A stretch of 12,561 nucleotides of DNA from JBLHGN01 sp047616325 (lineage in GTDB: Bacteria; Pseudomonadota; Gammaproteobacteria; Pseudomonadales; Cellvibrionaceae), in assembly GCA_047616325.1 (NCBI GenBank), contig JBLHGN010000087.1, positions 1 to 12,561 on the forward strand, read 5' to 3'. The first letter of the stretch is position 1. Each line of letters begins with the position of its first letter. A program made the translations under genes and the position numbers. Below, in pieces: positions 1 to 6,453 of the stretch. The notes beneath the pieces were generated by a model. It worked only from the letters and a program-made list of their open reading frames with translations. It ran no database searches and had not been told where the DNA came from.

Positions 1-388
1 ATGCAACCAATTGAAAAAAGAACATCCAACTCGTACCCAGAATCAGTAACGAGAATGCATAGATACTTATCTGACTACTTATATCTAAACTGAACACATT
101 GATGAAGGCATTAACGGGGTACCACAGCTGCACTTCCGTCAACTCTGCAAAATATATAGGTAGCACGGGAAGGCCAACCGATGGCAACCAAAACCATAAA
201 ACAGCACTTAGGTAAACAACTGTAAGTGCACAACTCAGTAGCCAGTGACTGGAAGCGGCTGAATATAGATAGGTGTTTTTAACAAGCGAAATAATACAGG
301 CAAGGAAAATCATGGGTTTTAACCACAAGCTTAAAAATAGATTGAGAATATCGACAGTCACCATGCTCAGCCCACCCGATGGCGTCAT
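1..388 (-). CDS. M56/BlaR1-type membrane peptidase, N-terminal part (cut by window edge)
   Basis: This reading frame starts at an ATG overlapping the stop of the repressor gene (TAATG) and stays open to the window edge, about 129 codons. It begins MTPSGGLSMVTVDILN and is dominated by hydrophobic segments, roughly residues 14-35, 45-70 and 105-127. The first two are split by SAASSHWLLSCAL, which resembles the conserved loop after the first helix of BlaR1/M56 proteins. In that family an N-terminal membrane domain carries an HExxH zinc protease that senses a signal and triggers cleavage of a BlaI-type repressor; the protease part would lie outside the window. A second in-frame ATG at position 364 is a possible start. 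Neither has a strong ribosome site, so translation is probably coupled to the repressor gene. The family call relies on the membrane pattern plus the BlaI neighbour. Confidence 0.7.
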   Translation of the reverse strand, partial: MTPSGGLSMVTVDILNLFLSLWLKPMIFLACIISLVKNTYLYSAASSHWLLSCALTVVYLSAVLWFWLPSVGLPVLPIYFAELTEVQLWYPVNAFINVFSLDISSQISIYAFSLLILGTSWMFFFQLVA

Positions 389-780
389 TATTTTGATTGG
401 GTCTGTTTAATTCGCTTTATTGTGCGCTCTAGCTCTTCAATTTCTCGAACTGAAAGTTCATCACCTTCTAGATCTAGCAATGCAGTTAAAGCATTGAACT
501 TAGACCCCCTGAAAAATATTTTCAATAAGCGCTGCACTGCTGATAACTGCGCTTTTTCTTCTCCTATTTTTGGAGAATATATATATTTAGTTCCCTTCTG
601 CCGAAAAACCACTATTTTTTTTTCAACCAATCGCGCTATAAGAGCGCGCACGGCAGAATAACCAGGCGCATCAGGTAGTTGGAGCATAACCTCGTGCGCC
701 GAACATTCACCTTGCTCAATTAATATATCCATTATCTGTCGCTCACGTCGACTAAGCTGCATTTGATCTATTGGTGGCAA
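388..780 (-). CDS. BlaI/MecI/CopY-family transcriptional repressor
   Basis: A 130-residue protein of normal length for the family. Residues 8-70 match the winged-helix domain: LSRRERQIMDIL (helix 1), a recognition region around PDAPGYSAVRALIARL and the wing RQKGTKYIYSP. The C-terminal half (residues 75-125) is helical and would form the dimer. Such repressors bind palindromic operators and are removed by the partner M56 protease, whose gene overlaps this one by a base. The start is TTG rather than ATG: AAAGGG lies seven bases before the TTG at 780, while the internal ATG at 762 has no ribosome site. The regulated process is unknown, since no beta-lactamase or penicillin-binding gene is visible; the pair may control only itself or genes beyond the left edge. 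Confidence 0.9.
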   Translation of the reverse strand: MPPIDQMQLSRRERQIMDILIEQGECSAHEVMLQLPDAPGYSAVRALIARLVEKKIVVFRQKGTKYIYSPKIGEEKAQLSAVQRLLKIFFRGSKFNALTALLDLEGDELSVREIEELERTIKRIKQTQSK

Positions 781-817
781 ATATTTACCCTTTATTTGTC
801 AATTTTACGTACGGACT

Positions 818-894
818 TAGCACCCTCACCAAAACCAAGTGCTATTTTTTTAGCACTTGGTAATAAACTAGCACCTGGCAACCCAAATGGTCAA
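818..894 (-). promoter_or_regulatory. Candidate operator cluster and promoter for the blaI-like operon
   Basis: A near-ideal inverted repeat occupies 834-861: arms ACCAAGTGCTA and TAGCACTTGGT around a six-T centre. Its TAGCAC half-site also occurs alone at 818-823 and 869-874, giving four half-sites in under 60 bp. A possible minus-strand promoter is TTGACC at 894-889 and TAGTTT at 870-865 with an 18-base spacer, so the -10 would overlap one half-site. The T run lies in the loop and not after the stem, which argues against a terminator. Autoregulation by the adjacent repressor is inference. The rest of 781-1106 contains no gene I can support. Confidence 0.5.
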
Positions 895-1069
895 GAAAAA
901 TTTTTACATTTTTGAAGCGACAAAAAACATAGAATAGCAATACGAATTAGGCTTGGACTAGAAAGCTAGATAGCAACGAAAGAGAGATAAAAGAGAGATG
1001 GCAAACAACTTTGCCGGAAGGAATCTCAAGACAGGGCGCTAAGAACACCCTGCTTGACAGTGGAAAATC

Positions 1070-1085
1070 TAAGCCATGTGGCTTA
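1070..1085 (-). terminator. Possible weak terminator after the OmpA-like gene
   Basis: Arms TAAGCCA and TGGCTTA around a two-base centre lie about 20 bases past the stop of the OmpA-like gene. On the minus strand they are followed by GATTTTCC. The T run is short, so intrinsic termination is only possible. Confidence 0.3.
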
Positions 1086-1106
1086 ATCAAAAGTCATAAC
1101 GCTTAT

Positions 1107-1757
1107 TTACTCAATGGGCTCTAGCTTTAATTCCACCCTACGATTTTGCTCTCGTCCTGCGGAGGTGCCATTTGAAGCGACTGGATAGCGCTTGCCGTAG
1201 CCAATAGCCTGCATTCTGCCGGAGGCAACGCCTCGCTCCACGAGGTAGCTTTTTACACTTTGGGCTCTATTTTCGCTTAGCGTTTGGTTTAAATCAGAAG
1301 AGCCTGTGGAGTCGGTGTGGCCAGAAACTACAACCACTGTTTTTTTGAATTCGGCCAACACTTCGGCTACTGAATTAAGTACAGCATTAAAATCGGAGCG
1401 GACATAATATTTACCCGAATCAAAAGTGATATTTCCCGGCATAATAAGATTAAGGGTGTTGCCGTCACGCTGAATTTGAACACCACTACTCTGCAGCCGT
1501 TCACGTAATTTGGCTTCTTGCTTATCCATATAAAAACCAATACCACCACCTAATGCAGCACCAGCCACAGCGCCGGTGATAATACCCTTGTCTCTGTCTT
1601 TTTTACTGGAGGTGGCAGCGCCAATAAGCGCACCAGTCACGGCACCTATGCCCGCACCCTTGGCAGTATTGCTGGTTTTTTGCTCGCCTGTATAGGGGTC
1701 TGTAGACATACAGGCGGTAAGCGCAAGCGCAGACGAAAGTACCAATATTTTTTTCAT
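1107..1757 (-). CDS. OmpA-family lipoprotein with glycine-zipper segment (YiaD-like)
   Basis: A 216-residue envelope lipoprotein. Residues 1-16 form a lipoprotein signal ending in lipobox LTAC, with Cys16 the expected lipidated residue. Residues 33-76 are glycine/alanine-rich (AKGAGIGAVTGALIGAA and a second GAVAGAALGGGIGF), a glycine-zipper pattern. Residues 108-212 form an OmpA C-terminal domain that should bind peptidoglycan: NITFDSG, GHTDSTG, LSENRAQSV and NRRVEL. Asp149 and Arg164 sit where the diaminopimelate-binding Asp/Arg pair is expected. The likely role is tethering the outer membrane to the cell wall. Residue 17 is Met, not Asp, so there is no classical inner-membrane retention signal. 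GGAG lies eight bases before the ATG. The gene is divergent from the LRR lipoprotein gene, with 85 bases between the starts. Confidence 0.9.
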   Translation of the reverse strand: MKKILVLSSALALTACMSTDPYTGEQKTSNTAKGAGIGAVTGALIGAATSSKKDRDKGIITGAVAGAALGGGIGFYMDKQEAKLRERLQSSGVQIQRDGNTLNLIMPGNITFDSGKYYVRSDFNAVLNSVAEVLAEFKKTVVVVSGHTDSTGSSDLNQTLSENRAQSVKSYLVERGVASGRMQAIGYGKRYPVASNGTSAGREQNRRVELKLEPIE

Positions 1758-1771
1758 GTATTTAACTCCGG

Positions 1772-1795
1772 TTAACGTTAAGTTTAAGTTTAAGT
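1772..1795. repeat. Palindrome and tandem TTAAGT hexamers between divergent lipoprotein genes
   Basis: The palindrome TTAACGTTAA (1772-1781) runs into three perfect tandem copies of TTAAGT (1778-1795). They lie in the short divergent intergenic region and just upstream of the OmpA-like gene's ribosome site, so they would be in its 5' leader or promoter. No convincing -35/-10 pair was found. Function is unknown. Confidence 0.6.
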
Positions 1796-1842
1796 TAGGT
1801 GTTATTCTTCTAAATACTGTATACCACTTAGGAACGCATTCT

Positions 1843-2358
1843 ATGACATATTATAAAACTTCCCAGTTATTATTGCTGTTCTTGTGCGCAATTGTATCCA
1901 GCTGTTCTCGCTATGCAGTATCTGTGAACGATCAAACGGTATATTCACCCTCTTCACTATTCAAAAATTACACGATCACTGACCCTGATTTAAAGGAATG
2001 CGTGCGGCGCACTATTGCAGATCAACACTTAACAACTGCTGAACAGCTCACACGGTTATTTTGCCCAGAGGGTAATATACGCTCACTTAGTGGCATTAAA
2101 ACATTCACCAAGATTCGCCAGCTTGGGTTTCAAGGCAACCAAATACGCACCATTGATCTACTTGCAGATTTAAGGTCTCTCGAGCAACTGAATTTGTCGC
2201 ATAATCAGATTATAGATTTTTCACCACTTAAAAACCTAAACCAACTTGCGTACCTTGATACGCAAGGCAACGCCGATGCGATCTGTTCATCCCTCCCCAC
2301 TAGTTCGAAAATATTACAGCTGGCTACACCGATTCATTGCACTAGGTCATTGCACTAG
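1843..2358 (+). CDS. Small leucine-rich-repeat lipoprotein
   Basis: The protein has 171 residues from the ATG at 1843, which has AGGAA eight bases upstream; an earlier in-frame ATG at 1756 would overlap the divergent gene's start codon and spoil the signal peptide. Residues 1-21 are a lipoprotein signal with lipobox VSSC (Cys21). Residues 44-75 resemble the cap before bacterial LRRs (ITDPDLKECVRRTI). Residues 78-146 hold about three repeats with the LxxLxxLxLxxNxI spacing, such as LRSLEQLNLSHNQI and LNQLAYLDTQGN. The end includes cysteines that could close the solenoid. It may act as a surface or periplasmic binding protein, but the ligand cannot be inferred. It converges on the PilZ gene, 151 bases away, with no clear terminator between. 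Confidence 0.75.
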   Translation: MTYYKTSQLLLLFLCAIVSSCSRYAVSVNDQTVYSPSSLFKNYTITDPDLKECVRRTIADQHLTTAEQLTRLFCPEGNIRSLSGIKTFTKIRQLGFQGNQIRTIDLLADLRSLEQLNLSHNQIIDFSPLKNLNQLAYLDTQGNADAICSSLPTSSKILQLATPIHCTRSLH

Positions 2359-2509
2359 CAAGCTGCAAACTAAGGCGCAATGCTGAGACCTAAAGAAAAA
2401 TATTAGACCAGGAAGAAGGAGGTAACACAAAAACACAAGGAGAGCGGCAGGCCTGTTACTGCATAGCACCGAAACGATTACGGCACGAAGAAGGGTGCAT
2501 TGTTAGTGT

Positions 2510-2803
2510 TTATGCCTCTTTATTTGTCGTGAACATCAAGCCTATAGTATTTTTGTGTGTATGCATTACTCGCATACTTACCGGTTCTTGGTTAATGGTG
2601 CTCACCATTTTTTTAAATTGAACCTTAACGACCGTGCCTACAGGAGGCATTGCCTGGCGCTCTATTAACACTTGCGCGCCACCGTCAGAGATATCTTTAG
2701 CATATCCGACAATAGTGCCAAATGCCGAGTGCCGCATTTCAACCCGAATTGAGGTTGGCTTACGCTCGTATTTCCGACGTTCATCACCAAAACGATCACC
2801 CAC
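2510..2803 (-). CDS. PilZ-domain protein, probable cyclic-di-GMP receptor
   Basis: This 97-residue protein is essentially one PilZ domain. It carries both nucleotide-binding motifs: the RxxxR motif at R10-R14 (RRKYER) and the DxSxxG motif at D37-G42 (DISDGG). The rest follows the expected beta-barrel pattern (VGTVVKVQF, IGLMFT). Such stand-alone PilZ proteins bind cyclic di-GMP and alter motility, adhesion or polysaccharide output through a partner. The start is GTG: GGAG lies nine bases upstream and no in-frame ATG precedes it. The gene stands alone, with a long non-coding region upstream, so no partner is suggested by position. Confidence 0.9.
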   Translation of the reverse strand: MGDRFGDERRKYERKPTSIRVEMRHSAFGTIVGYAKDISDGGAQVLIERQAMPPVGTVVKVQFKKMVSTINQEPVSMRVMHTHKNTIGLMFTTNKEA

Positions 2804-2836
2804 TAATTGCTACTCCGAAAGTAAGTTATTCAACAG

Positions 2837-2875
2837 ATACTCCCTTGAGTATAACTTAGCTCTTGGAATTTTCAC
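2837..2875 (-). promoter_or_regulatory. Candidate promoter and overlapping palindrome upstream of the PilZ gene
   Basis: On the minus strand GTGAAA (2875-2870) and TATACT (2853-2848) are 16 bases apart, a fair sigma70-like promoter. A perfect inverted repeat, ATACTC-CCTT-GAGTAT (2837-2852), covers the -10 and the expected start site. A second inverted repeat, TGCCA-GTT-TGGCA, lies just upstream of the -35 at 2876-2888. The palindrome could be an operator or a hairpin at the mRNA start. Confidence 0.4.
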
Positions 2876-3067
2876 TGCCAGTTTGGCATTTTCCACTCGC
2901 TAACTGCATATGAGGTCATTTAGCTGCACTGAGAAAATTACATTGTACCAAAGCAACACACAAACGATAAGACAGGTAAGTTTATGACCAAACTAATTAT
3001 GCCGTACATAATTAAGTAAAAATGGTCCACGATTAGACACTTTTTTAACAAGACTTCGCCTTAAAAG

Positions 3068-3280
3068 TTATCCACAATTTATGTGGATAAGTCTGTTGAA
3101 AACCTGATGCCACTGCGGTAGGAGCCGCAGAAATCGTAACAGTTACTGCGACTGGGGATTTTATGTTCAAAAATATTTTTATCAACAAATTCAATCAGTT
3201 AGGATTTCAAGACAAAAAAGCTATCATTTTTGTTTAGTTTGATTTTTGCCTGGGGAAAAAAAGTTACACCATGTGGAAAA
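3068..3280. promoter_or_regulatory. Cluster of DnaA boxes, including a perfect inverted pair
   Basis: TTATCCACA at 3068-3076 and its exact inverse TGTGGATAA at 3082-3090 are both perfect DnaA boxes, separated by five bases. A third site, TGTGGAAAA at 3272-3280 (inverse TTTTCCACA), fits the relaxed consensus TTWTNCACA. TTATCAACA at 3179-3187 differs from the strict consensus at one base. The DNA between the pair and the third box is AT-rich. DnaA could bind here; whether the site starts replication, titrates DnaA or regulates a gene is not shown. No dnaA, dnaN, rpmH or mnmG gene is visible nearby. Confidence 0.55.
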
Positions 3281-3507
3281 CAAATTGACACGACCGATAA
3301 TATCGGGCGATTGGAGGCAAGTAAACACTAACAGAAGTAACTCAAAGAAAGCGGACCGGAGTGCCTCAGATGAGGCCCCTTAGCCGTCTGCACATAGTAA
3401 ATACGAGCAATTGCTGAAACGCTAAAGCAAAAACCACGAAAATGAAAAAAACCCTGCCACGGCTCAAAAATTTGGGGAAAATCCTGTATGGGATACCTTA
3501 CAAGAGG

Positions 3508-4224
3508 TTAGCTGCCGAAGTCGAGCCCTAGGCGCTTACCTACCAGCTCGTAGGCTTCGATTACATTTCCAAGGTCTTGACGAAATCGGTCTTTGTCCAT
3601 TTTTTCGCGCGTATCCGCATCCCATATACGGCAGCCGTCTGGAGTTATCTCATCGCCTAACACCAGCTCTCCATTATACGTGCCAAATTCAAGCTTATAG
3701 TCGACTAATAGCATGTTTCCCTCGAGGAAAAGCGCTTTCAACACATTATTAACGGCAAAGGTGAGCTCTTTCATTTTAATAACCTGTTCTTCTGTGGCCC
3801 AGGCAAATGACTGAATGTGATATTCATTCACCATCGGGTCACCCAAAGCGTCGCTTTTGTAAAAGAATTCAAACGTTGGGGGCTGTAATTCGAGCCCTTC
3901 TTTGATTCCGTAACGACGGCAAATGGAACCGGCGGCCAAATTCCTTACAACGCATTCCAGTGGAAGCATAGTGAGTTTTTTAACTAGCGATTCCGTATCA
4001 CTTAGCTGTTGGTCAAAATGAGTGGGAATGCCGGCCTCTTCAAGCTTGGACATGATAAAAGCGTTAAACTTATTGTTGACCATGCCTTTGCGGTCAAGCT
4101 TTTCCAGCTTTTTACCGTCAAATGCCGAAGTATCGTTGCGAAAAAGGAGCACCAATCGTTCTTCATCTTCGGTGGTGTACACAGACTTCGCCTTGCCAGC
4201 ATACAATTCACTTTTCTTTTTCAT
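3508..4224 (-). CDS. purC: Phosphoribosylaminoimidazole-succinocarboxamide synthase (SAICAR synthase)
   Basis: PurC joins CAIR and aspartate using ATP to make SAICAR, a step of de novo purine synthesis in the cytosol. The 238-residue length matches the short bacterial form. Signatures in order are ELYAGKAKSVY (residues 6-16, ATP loop), FRNDTSAFDG, PLECVVRNLAAGS (first family signature), LLVDYKLEFG (second signature) and LGDEITPDGCRIWD near residue 190-203. The ATG at 4224 is preceded by AAGG about nine bases upstream. The gene is the last of the minus-strand dapA-bamC-MBL-purC block, an order I recall from Pseudomonas. A gap of about 100 bases before it may hold its own promoter. Confidence 0.97.
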   Translation of the reverse strand: MKKKSELYAGKAKSVYTTEDEERLVLLFRNDTSAFDGKKLEKLDRKGMVNNKFNAFIMSKLEEAGIPTHFDQQLSDTESLVKKLTMLPLECVVRNLAAGSICRRYGIKEGLELQPPTFEFFYKSDALGDPMVNEYHIQSFAWATEEQVIKMKELTFAVNNVLKALFLEGNMLLVDYKLEFGTYNGELVLGDEITPDGCRIWDADTREKMDKDRFRQDLGNVIEAYELVGKRLGLDFGS

Positions 4225-4261
4225 TTCTCACTACCTTCAGGGTCTTTTAAGTTTGCGGCGT

Positions 4262-4290
4262 AGAATACACATTAAACAGTTTTTTGGAAA
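4262..4290 (-). promoter_or_regulatory. Candidate purC promoter
   Basis: On the minus strand TTTCCA (4290-4285) and TATTCT (4267-4262) are separated by 17 bases, each with four of six consensus matches. The predicted start lies about 30 bases before the purC ATG. No PurR-like operator is recognisable. Confidence 0.35.
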
Positions 4291-4323
4291 TGCGCTTAGT
4301 CGAAATCTAAACTTTAGTCCCAG

Positions 4324-5091
4324 CTAAACACGCAATTTTAATTCTATCCAGTCAAAACCTTCGTCCTGACAAGCAAAATGAATATTGCTTATATGGCCAT
4401 TCAAAACTTGCATATCTGACTTTACCTGAGCCAAGGAATTATTTTTACGACTAATATGTCCGATCACCAGCTGCTGAATGGTGTGCACATCCAAATAACT
4501 CAACAACTCTATTGTCTGCTGATTATTCAAATGTCCCCAAGCCCCAGACACTCTGGACTTAAGCGACGGGGGATAAGGCCCGTTGGCCAACATCGCGATA
4601 TCGTGGTTAGCCTCGACCAACAAGCCATCACAGCCTTGGTAGGCCTCAATCACGTGGGTGGTGATGCTGCCTAGGTCTGTTAGAATACCTAGCTTTAGAC
4701 CATTACTCTCAAAAACAAACTGTGAAGGCTCCTGGGCGTCGTGAGGCACAGGGATGGGTCGAACATGAAGCCCTCCAATAGAAAATGCGAGGTAATTGCG
4801 TATTACCTTAAGATTTTCCAGTACCCCATAGCTGCGACTTGCGAAAGTGCCCTCAGTCATATATACGGGAATATTATATTTTCGAGATAGTGGACCAACA
4901 CCTTTTATGTGATCTGAGTGTTCGTGAGTGACAAGAATGGCACTCAGGTTTTTCGGGTCGCAGCCAAGACGAAGCATGCGGCGTTCGGTTTCTTTAGCGG
5001 AAAAACCACAATCCACCATAAGCAGGCAATCGTCATAATCAATCAAAGTGGCATTACCCGAACTACCGCTGCCTAGTGACGCAAATTTCAA
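4324..5091 (-). CDS. MBL-fold metallo-hydrolase (YycJ/WalJ-like)
   Basis: About 255 residues with the metallo-beta-lactamase fold. The N-terminus MKFASLGSGSSGNATL is typical of the YycJ group. The metal-binding motif THEHSDH is at residues 55-61, and later candidate ligands are His in PVPHDAQEP, Asp in LTDLGS and His in VIGHIS. Related proteins are reported or predicted nucleases or phosphodiesterases; the substrate here is unknown. I prefer the TTG at 5091: TAGG lies eight bases before it and the resulting MKFAS start fits the family. The GTG at 5097 is only two bases from that site. The gene lies between bamC and purC. Confidence 0.88.
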   Translation of the reverse strand: MKFASLGSGSSGNATLIDYDDCLLMVDCGFSAKETERRMLRLGCDPKNLSAILVTHEHSDHIKGVGPLSRKYNIPVYMTEGTFASRSYGVLENLKVIRNYLAFSIGGLHVRPIPVPHDAQEPSQFVFESNGLKLGILTDLGSITTHVIEAYQGCDGLLVEANHDIAMLANGPYPPSLKSRVSGAWGHLNNQQTIELLSYLDVHTIQQLVIGHISRKNNSLAQVKSDMQVLNGHISNIHFACQDEGFDWIELKLRV

Positions 5092-5100
5092 AAGCACTGC

Positions 5101-5160
5101 CTATGTTGATTTTCTTGCGTCTAAATTTCTTAAGATTGAAATTCTCAGCGTTAAAATTCT
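5101..5160 (-). repeat. Four imperfect 15-bp tandem repeats before the MBL gene
   Basis: On the plus strand exactly four 15-base units each end in TTCT: 5101-5115, 5116-5130, 5131-5145 and 5146-5160. On the minus strand each unit starts with AGAA, usually followed by AT-rich bases. The array ends ten bases before the preferred start of the MBL gene and would be in its 5' leader. The next 15 bases (5161-5175) do not continue the pattern. Confidence 0.6.
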
Positions 5161-5167
5161 TGTGTTA

Positions 5168-5173
5168 ATTATA
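5168..5173 (-). promoter_or_regulatory. Perfect TATAAT box, possible promoter for the MBL gene
   Basis: TATAAT reads on the minus strand in the bamC-MBL gap, just upstream of the 15-bp repeats. The sequence at -35 spacing (CATTAA with 17 bases) is a poor match, so this promoter would be weak or activator-dependent. Confidence 0.3.
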
Positions 5174-5257
5174 TCGCTAAGTCCGGCAACTTAATGCTAA
5201 TGTTGACGGCTGTCGCCTATGGTGGAACAAGGGTGCGAAAGTGTTGGCAAGTGCCAG

Positions 5258-6445
5258 CTAAATTAGATTCTTGCGTATAGTGCGCAACAATTTCTTGGAC
5301 TTTTGTCGCTTTATTAGCTGCCCTCTAACATCGCGAATAATGACATCACTGCCCTCATCTCGTTTTGCTACAACAACAAGGTAACCTTGGGCCTTAGACT
5401 GCGCCGCACCGTAAGCCACTCCCTCAATACCGCCAAACACCGTTTTAACTTCAGCAGAGTCACTTAAGCTTTTTAGCAGCTCAGCTAATGAATAGGGCGA
5501 TTTTTGGGGTAATGTCTTCTCGAACATACGGCCAATAAAACTGCGCTTACCTTCTCGATAACTCTCGTTGAAACCCACATAAAAAACATTATCTTTATCA
5601 GATTTTTCCCACACGACAAAACCCTCCTCTGCCAAGGCGTGGGTGAGCGTTGCGAGTGCGCGCTCTGAGCTAAAACGTAAACGCAGTGTGGGTTCAGAGG
5701 CTACCGCCACAAACTTCGCCTTAACATCGCCACCAACGCTTTGACCCAATAACGACGCGCTATTATTGTCGACACTCTCTGCGAGTACTGAGGCAAGCTC
5801 ATCCAGAAGTTCTCTCTCTTTAGCCATGTCAGTAGATGTAACGGGCCAATTCAGTTCGGCTTCTGGCGTACCGTCTTCAAATTGCATGTGTAGTATATGA
5901 ATTTCAGTGGTTTCTGGGTGGATACCTTTTTCAATGAAGATTTTGAAACGCGATATTTGGTCGGGATCAGATTTAAACAGAACATCACTCGTTTCAATAA
6001 GGCCTATAAGCGGATTACTGGAGGCGACCGATATACCGTATTGCGATAGAAAGTTTTGCGTGCGAGGCCACACCTGACTGGTGGACGCGTTCAGAAAGAT
6101 CCACTTGCGCTCGCCCAGCTTTTGTAATTTAACACCTACTGTACCCTTGTCGATATTGATTGGGTCTGGACGCGGCACCTCAAATTCCGTCAAATTAAGC
6201 TGATCGCCAAATTCATCGAGAGCATCCACCGCAGGGATAACGTAAAGCGGCTCTAGCGAGGCACTTTTCATGCCTTCTGGCAAGATTACCGGGCGCAGCT
6301 CTCCAGCCTTGAGATAGTCGTTCCGCTTACCATGAAATACACCGTTCTCTCCCGTTAAGGAACTGCAGCCAGCGATTCCAACGACAAAAAGTCCTATAAA
6401 AAGTACTACAAAAGCGTTAATAACAGTCATTACATTTAGGTTCAT
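5258..6445 (-). CDS. bamC: Outer-membrane assembly lipoprotein BamC (NlpB)
   Basis: BamC is an accessory lipoprotein of the BAM complex, which inserts beta-barrel proteins into the outer membrane. The 395 residues are somewhat longer than E. coli BamC. Residues 1-27 form the signal with lipobox IAGC (Cys27). The following segment, RNDYLKAGELRPVILPEGM, matches the extended N-terminal region that packs on BamD in E. coli. Two helix-grip-type regions follow, at roughly residues 105-205 and 240-380, with a linker rich in Glu and Ser. The gene starts eight bases after dapA, the classic arrangement. No ribosome site is visible before the ATG at 6445, so translation is probably coupled to dapA. Confidence 0.92.
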   Translation of the reverse strand: MNLNVMTVINAFVVLFIGLFVVGIAGCSSLTGENGVFHGKRNDYLKAGELRPVILPEGMKSASLEPLYVIPAVDALDEFGDQLNLTEFEVPRPDPINIDKGTVGVKLQKLGERKWIFLNASTSQVWPRTQNFLSQYGISVASSNPLIGLIETSDVLFKSDPDQISRFKIFIEKGIHPETTEIHILHMQFEDGTPEAELNWPVTSTDMAKERELLDELASVLAESVDNNSASLLGQSVGGDVKAKFVAVASEPTLRLRFSSERALATLTHALAEEGFVVWEKSDKDNVFYVGFNESYREGKRSFIGRMFEKTLPQKSPYSLAELLKSLSDSAEVKTVFGGIEGVAYGAAQSKAQGYLVVVAKRDEGSDVIIRDVRGQLIKRQKSKKLLRTIRKNLI

Positions 6446-6453
6446 TATTTTAA

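Larger units (their letters stand above)
2804..3507. other. Long gene-free region between the PilZ gene and purC
   Basis: About 700 bp with no coding frame I can support on either strand. It holds the PilZ promoter at its left end and a DnaA-box group in the middle. A GC hairpin follows (CTGCGG-TAGGAG-CCGCAG, 3113-3130), then an AT-rich stretch near 3150-3265. The palindromes CCGATA-A-TATCGG (3294-3306) and GCCTCA-GA-TGAGGC (3363-3376) lie further right. A run of seven A at 3445-3451 reads as U's on the purC strand but has no convincing stem before it, so purC termination is unclear. Confidence 0.6.

Noticed and set aside
1756..1842. Upstream extension of the LRR gene to an ATG at 1756
   Set aside because: It would overlap the start codon of the divergent gene and bury the lipoprotein signal; the ATG at 1843 has a good ribosome site.
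2416..2424. Strong AAGGAGGT ribosome-site sequence
   Set aside because: No ATG, GTG or TTG follows at usable distance and no coding frame is present; probably chance.
3068..3280. Calling the DnaA-box group the chromosomal origin
   Set aside because: Only two perfect boxes, and none of the usual oriC neighbour genes are seen; kept as a lead only.
3285..3290. Perfect TTGACA -35 box
   Set aside because: No -10-like sequence occurs 16-18 bases downstream and no plus-strand gene follows.
3363..3376. GCCTCA-GA-TGAGGC hairpin as a purC terminator or small RNA
   Set aside because: It lies over 130 bases past purC, has no U run on that strand, and no promoter for an RNA gene was found.
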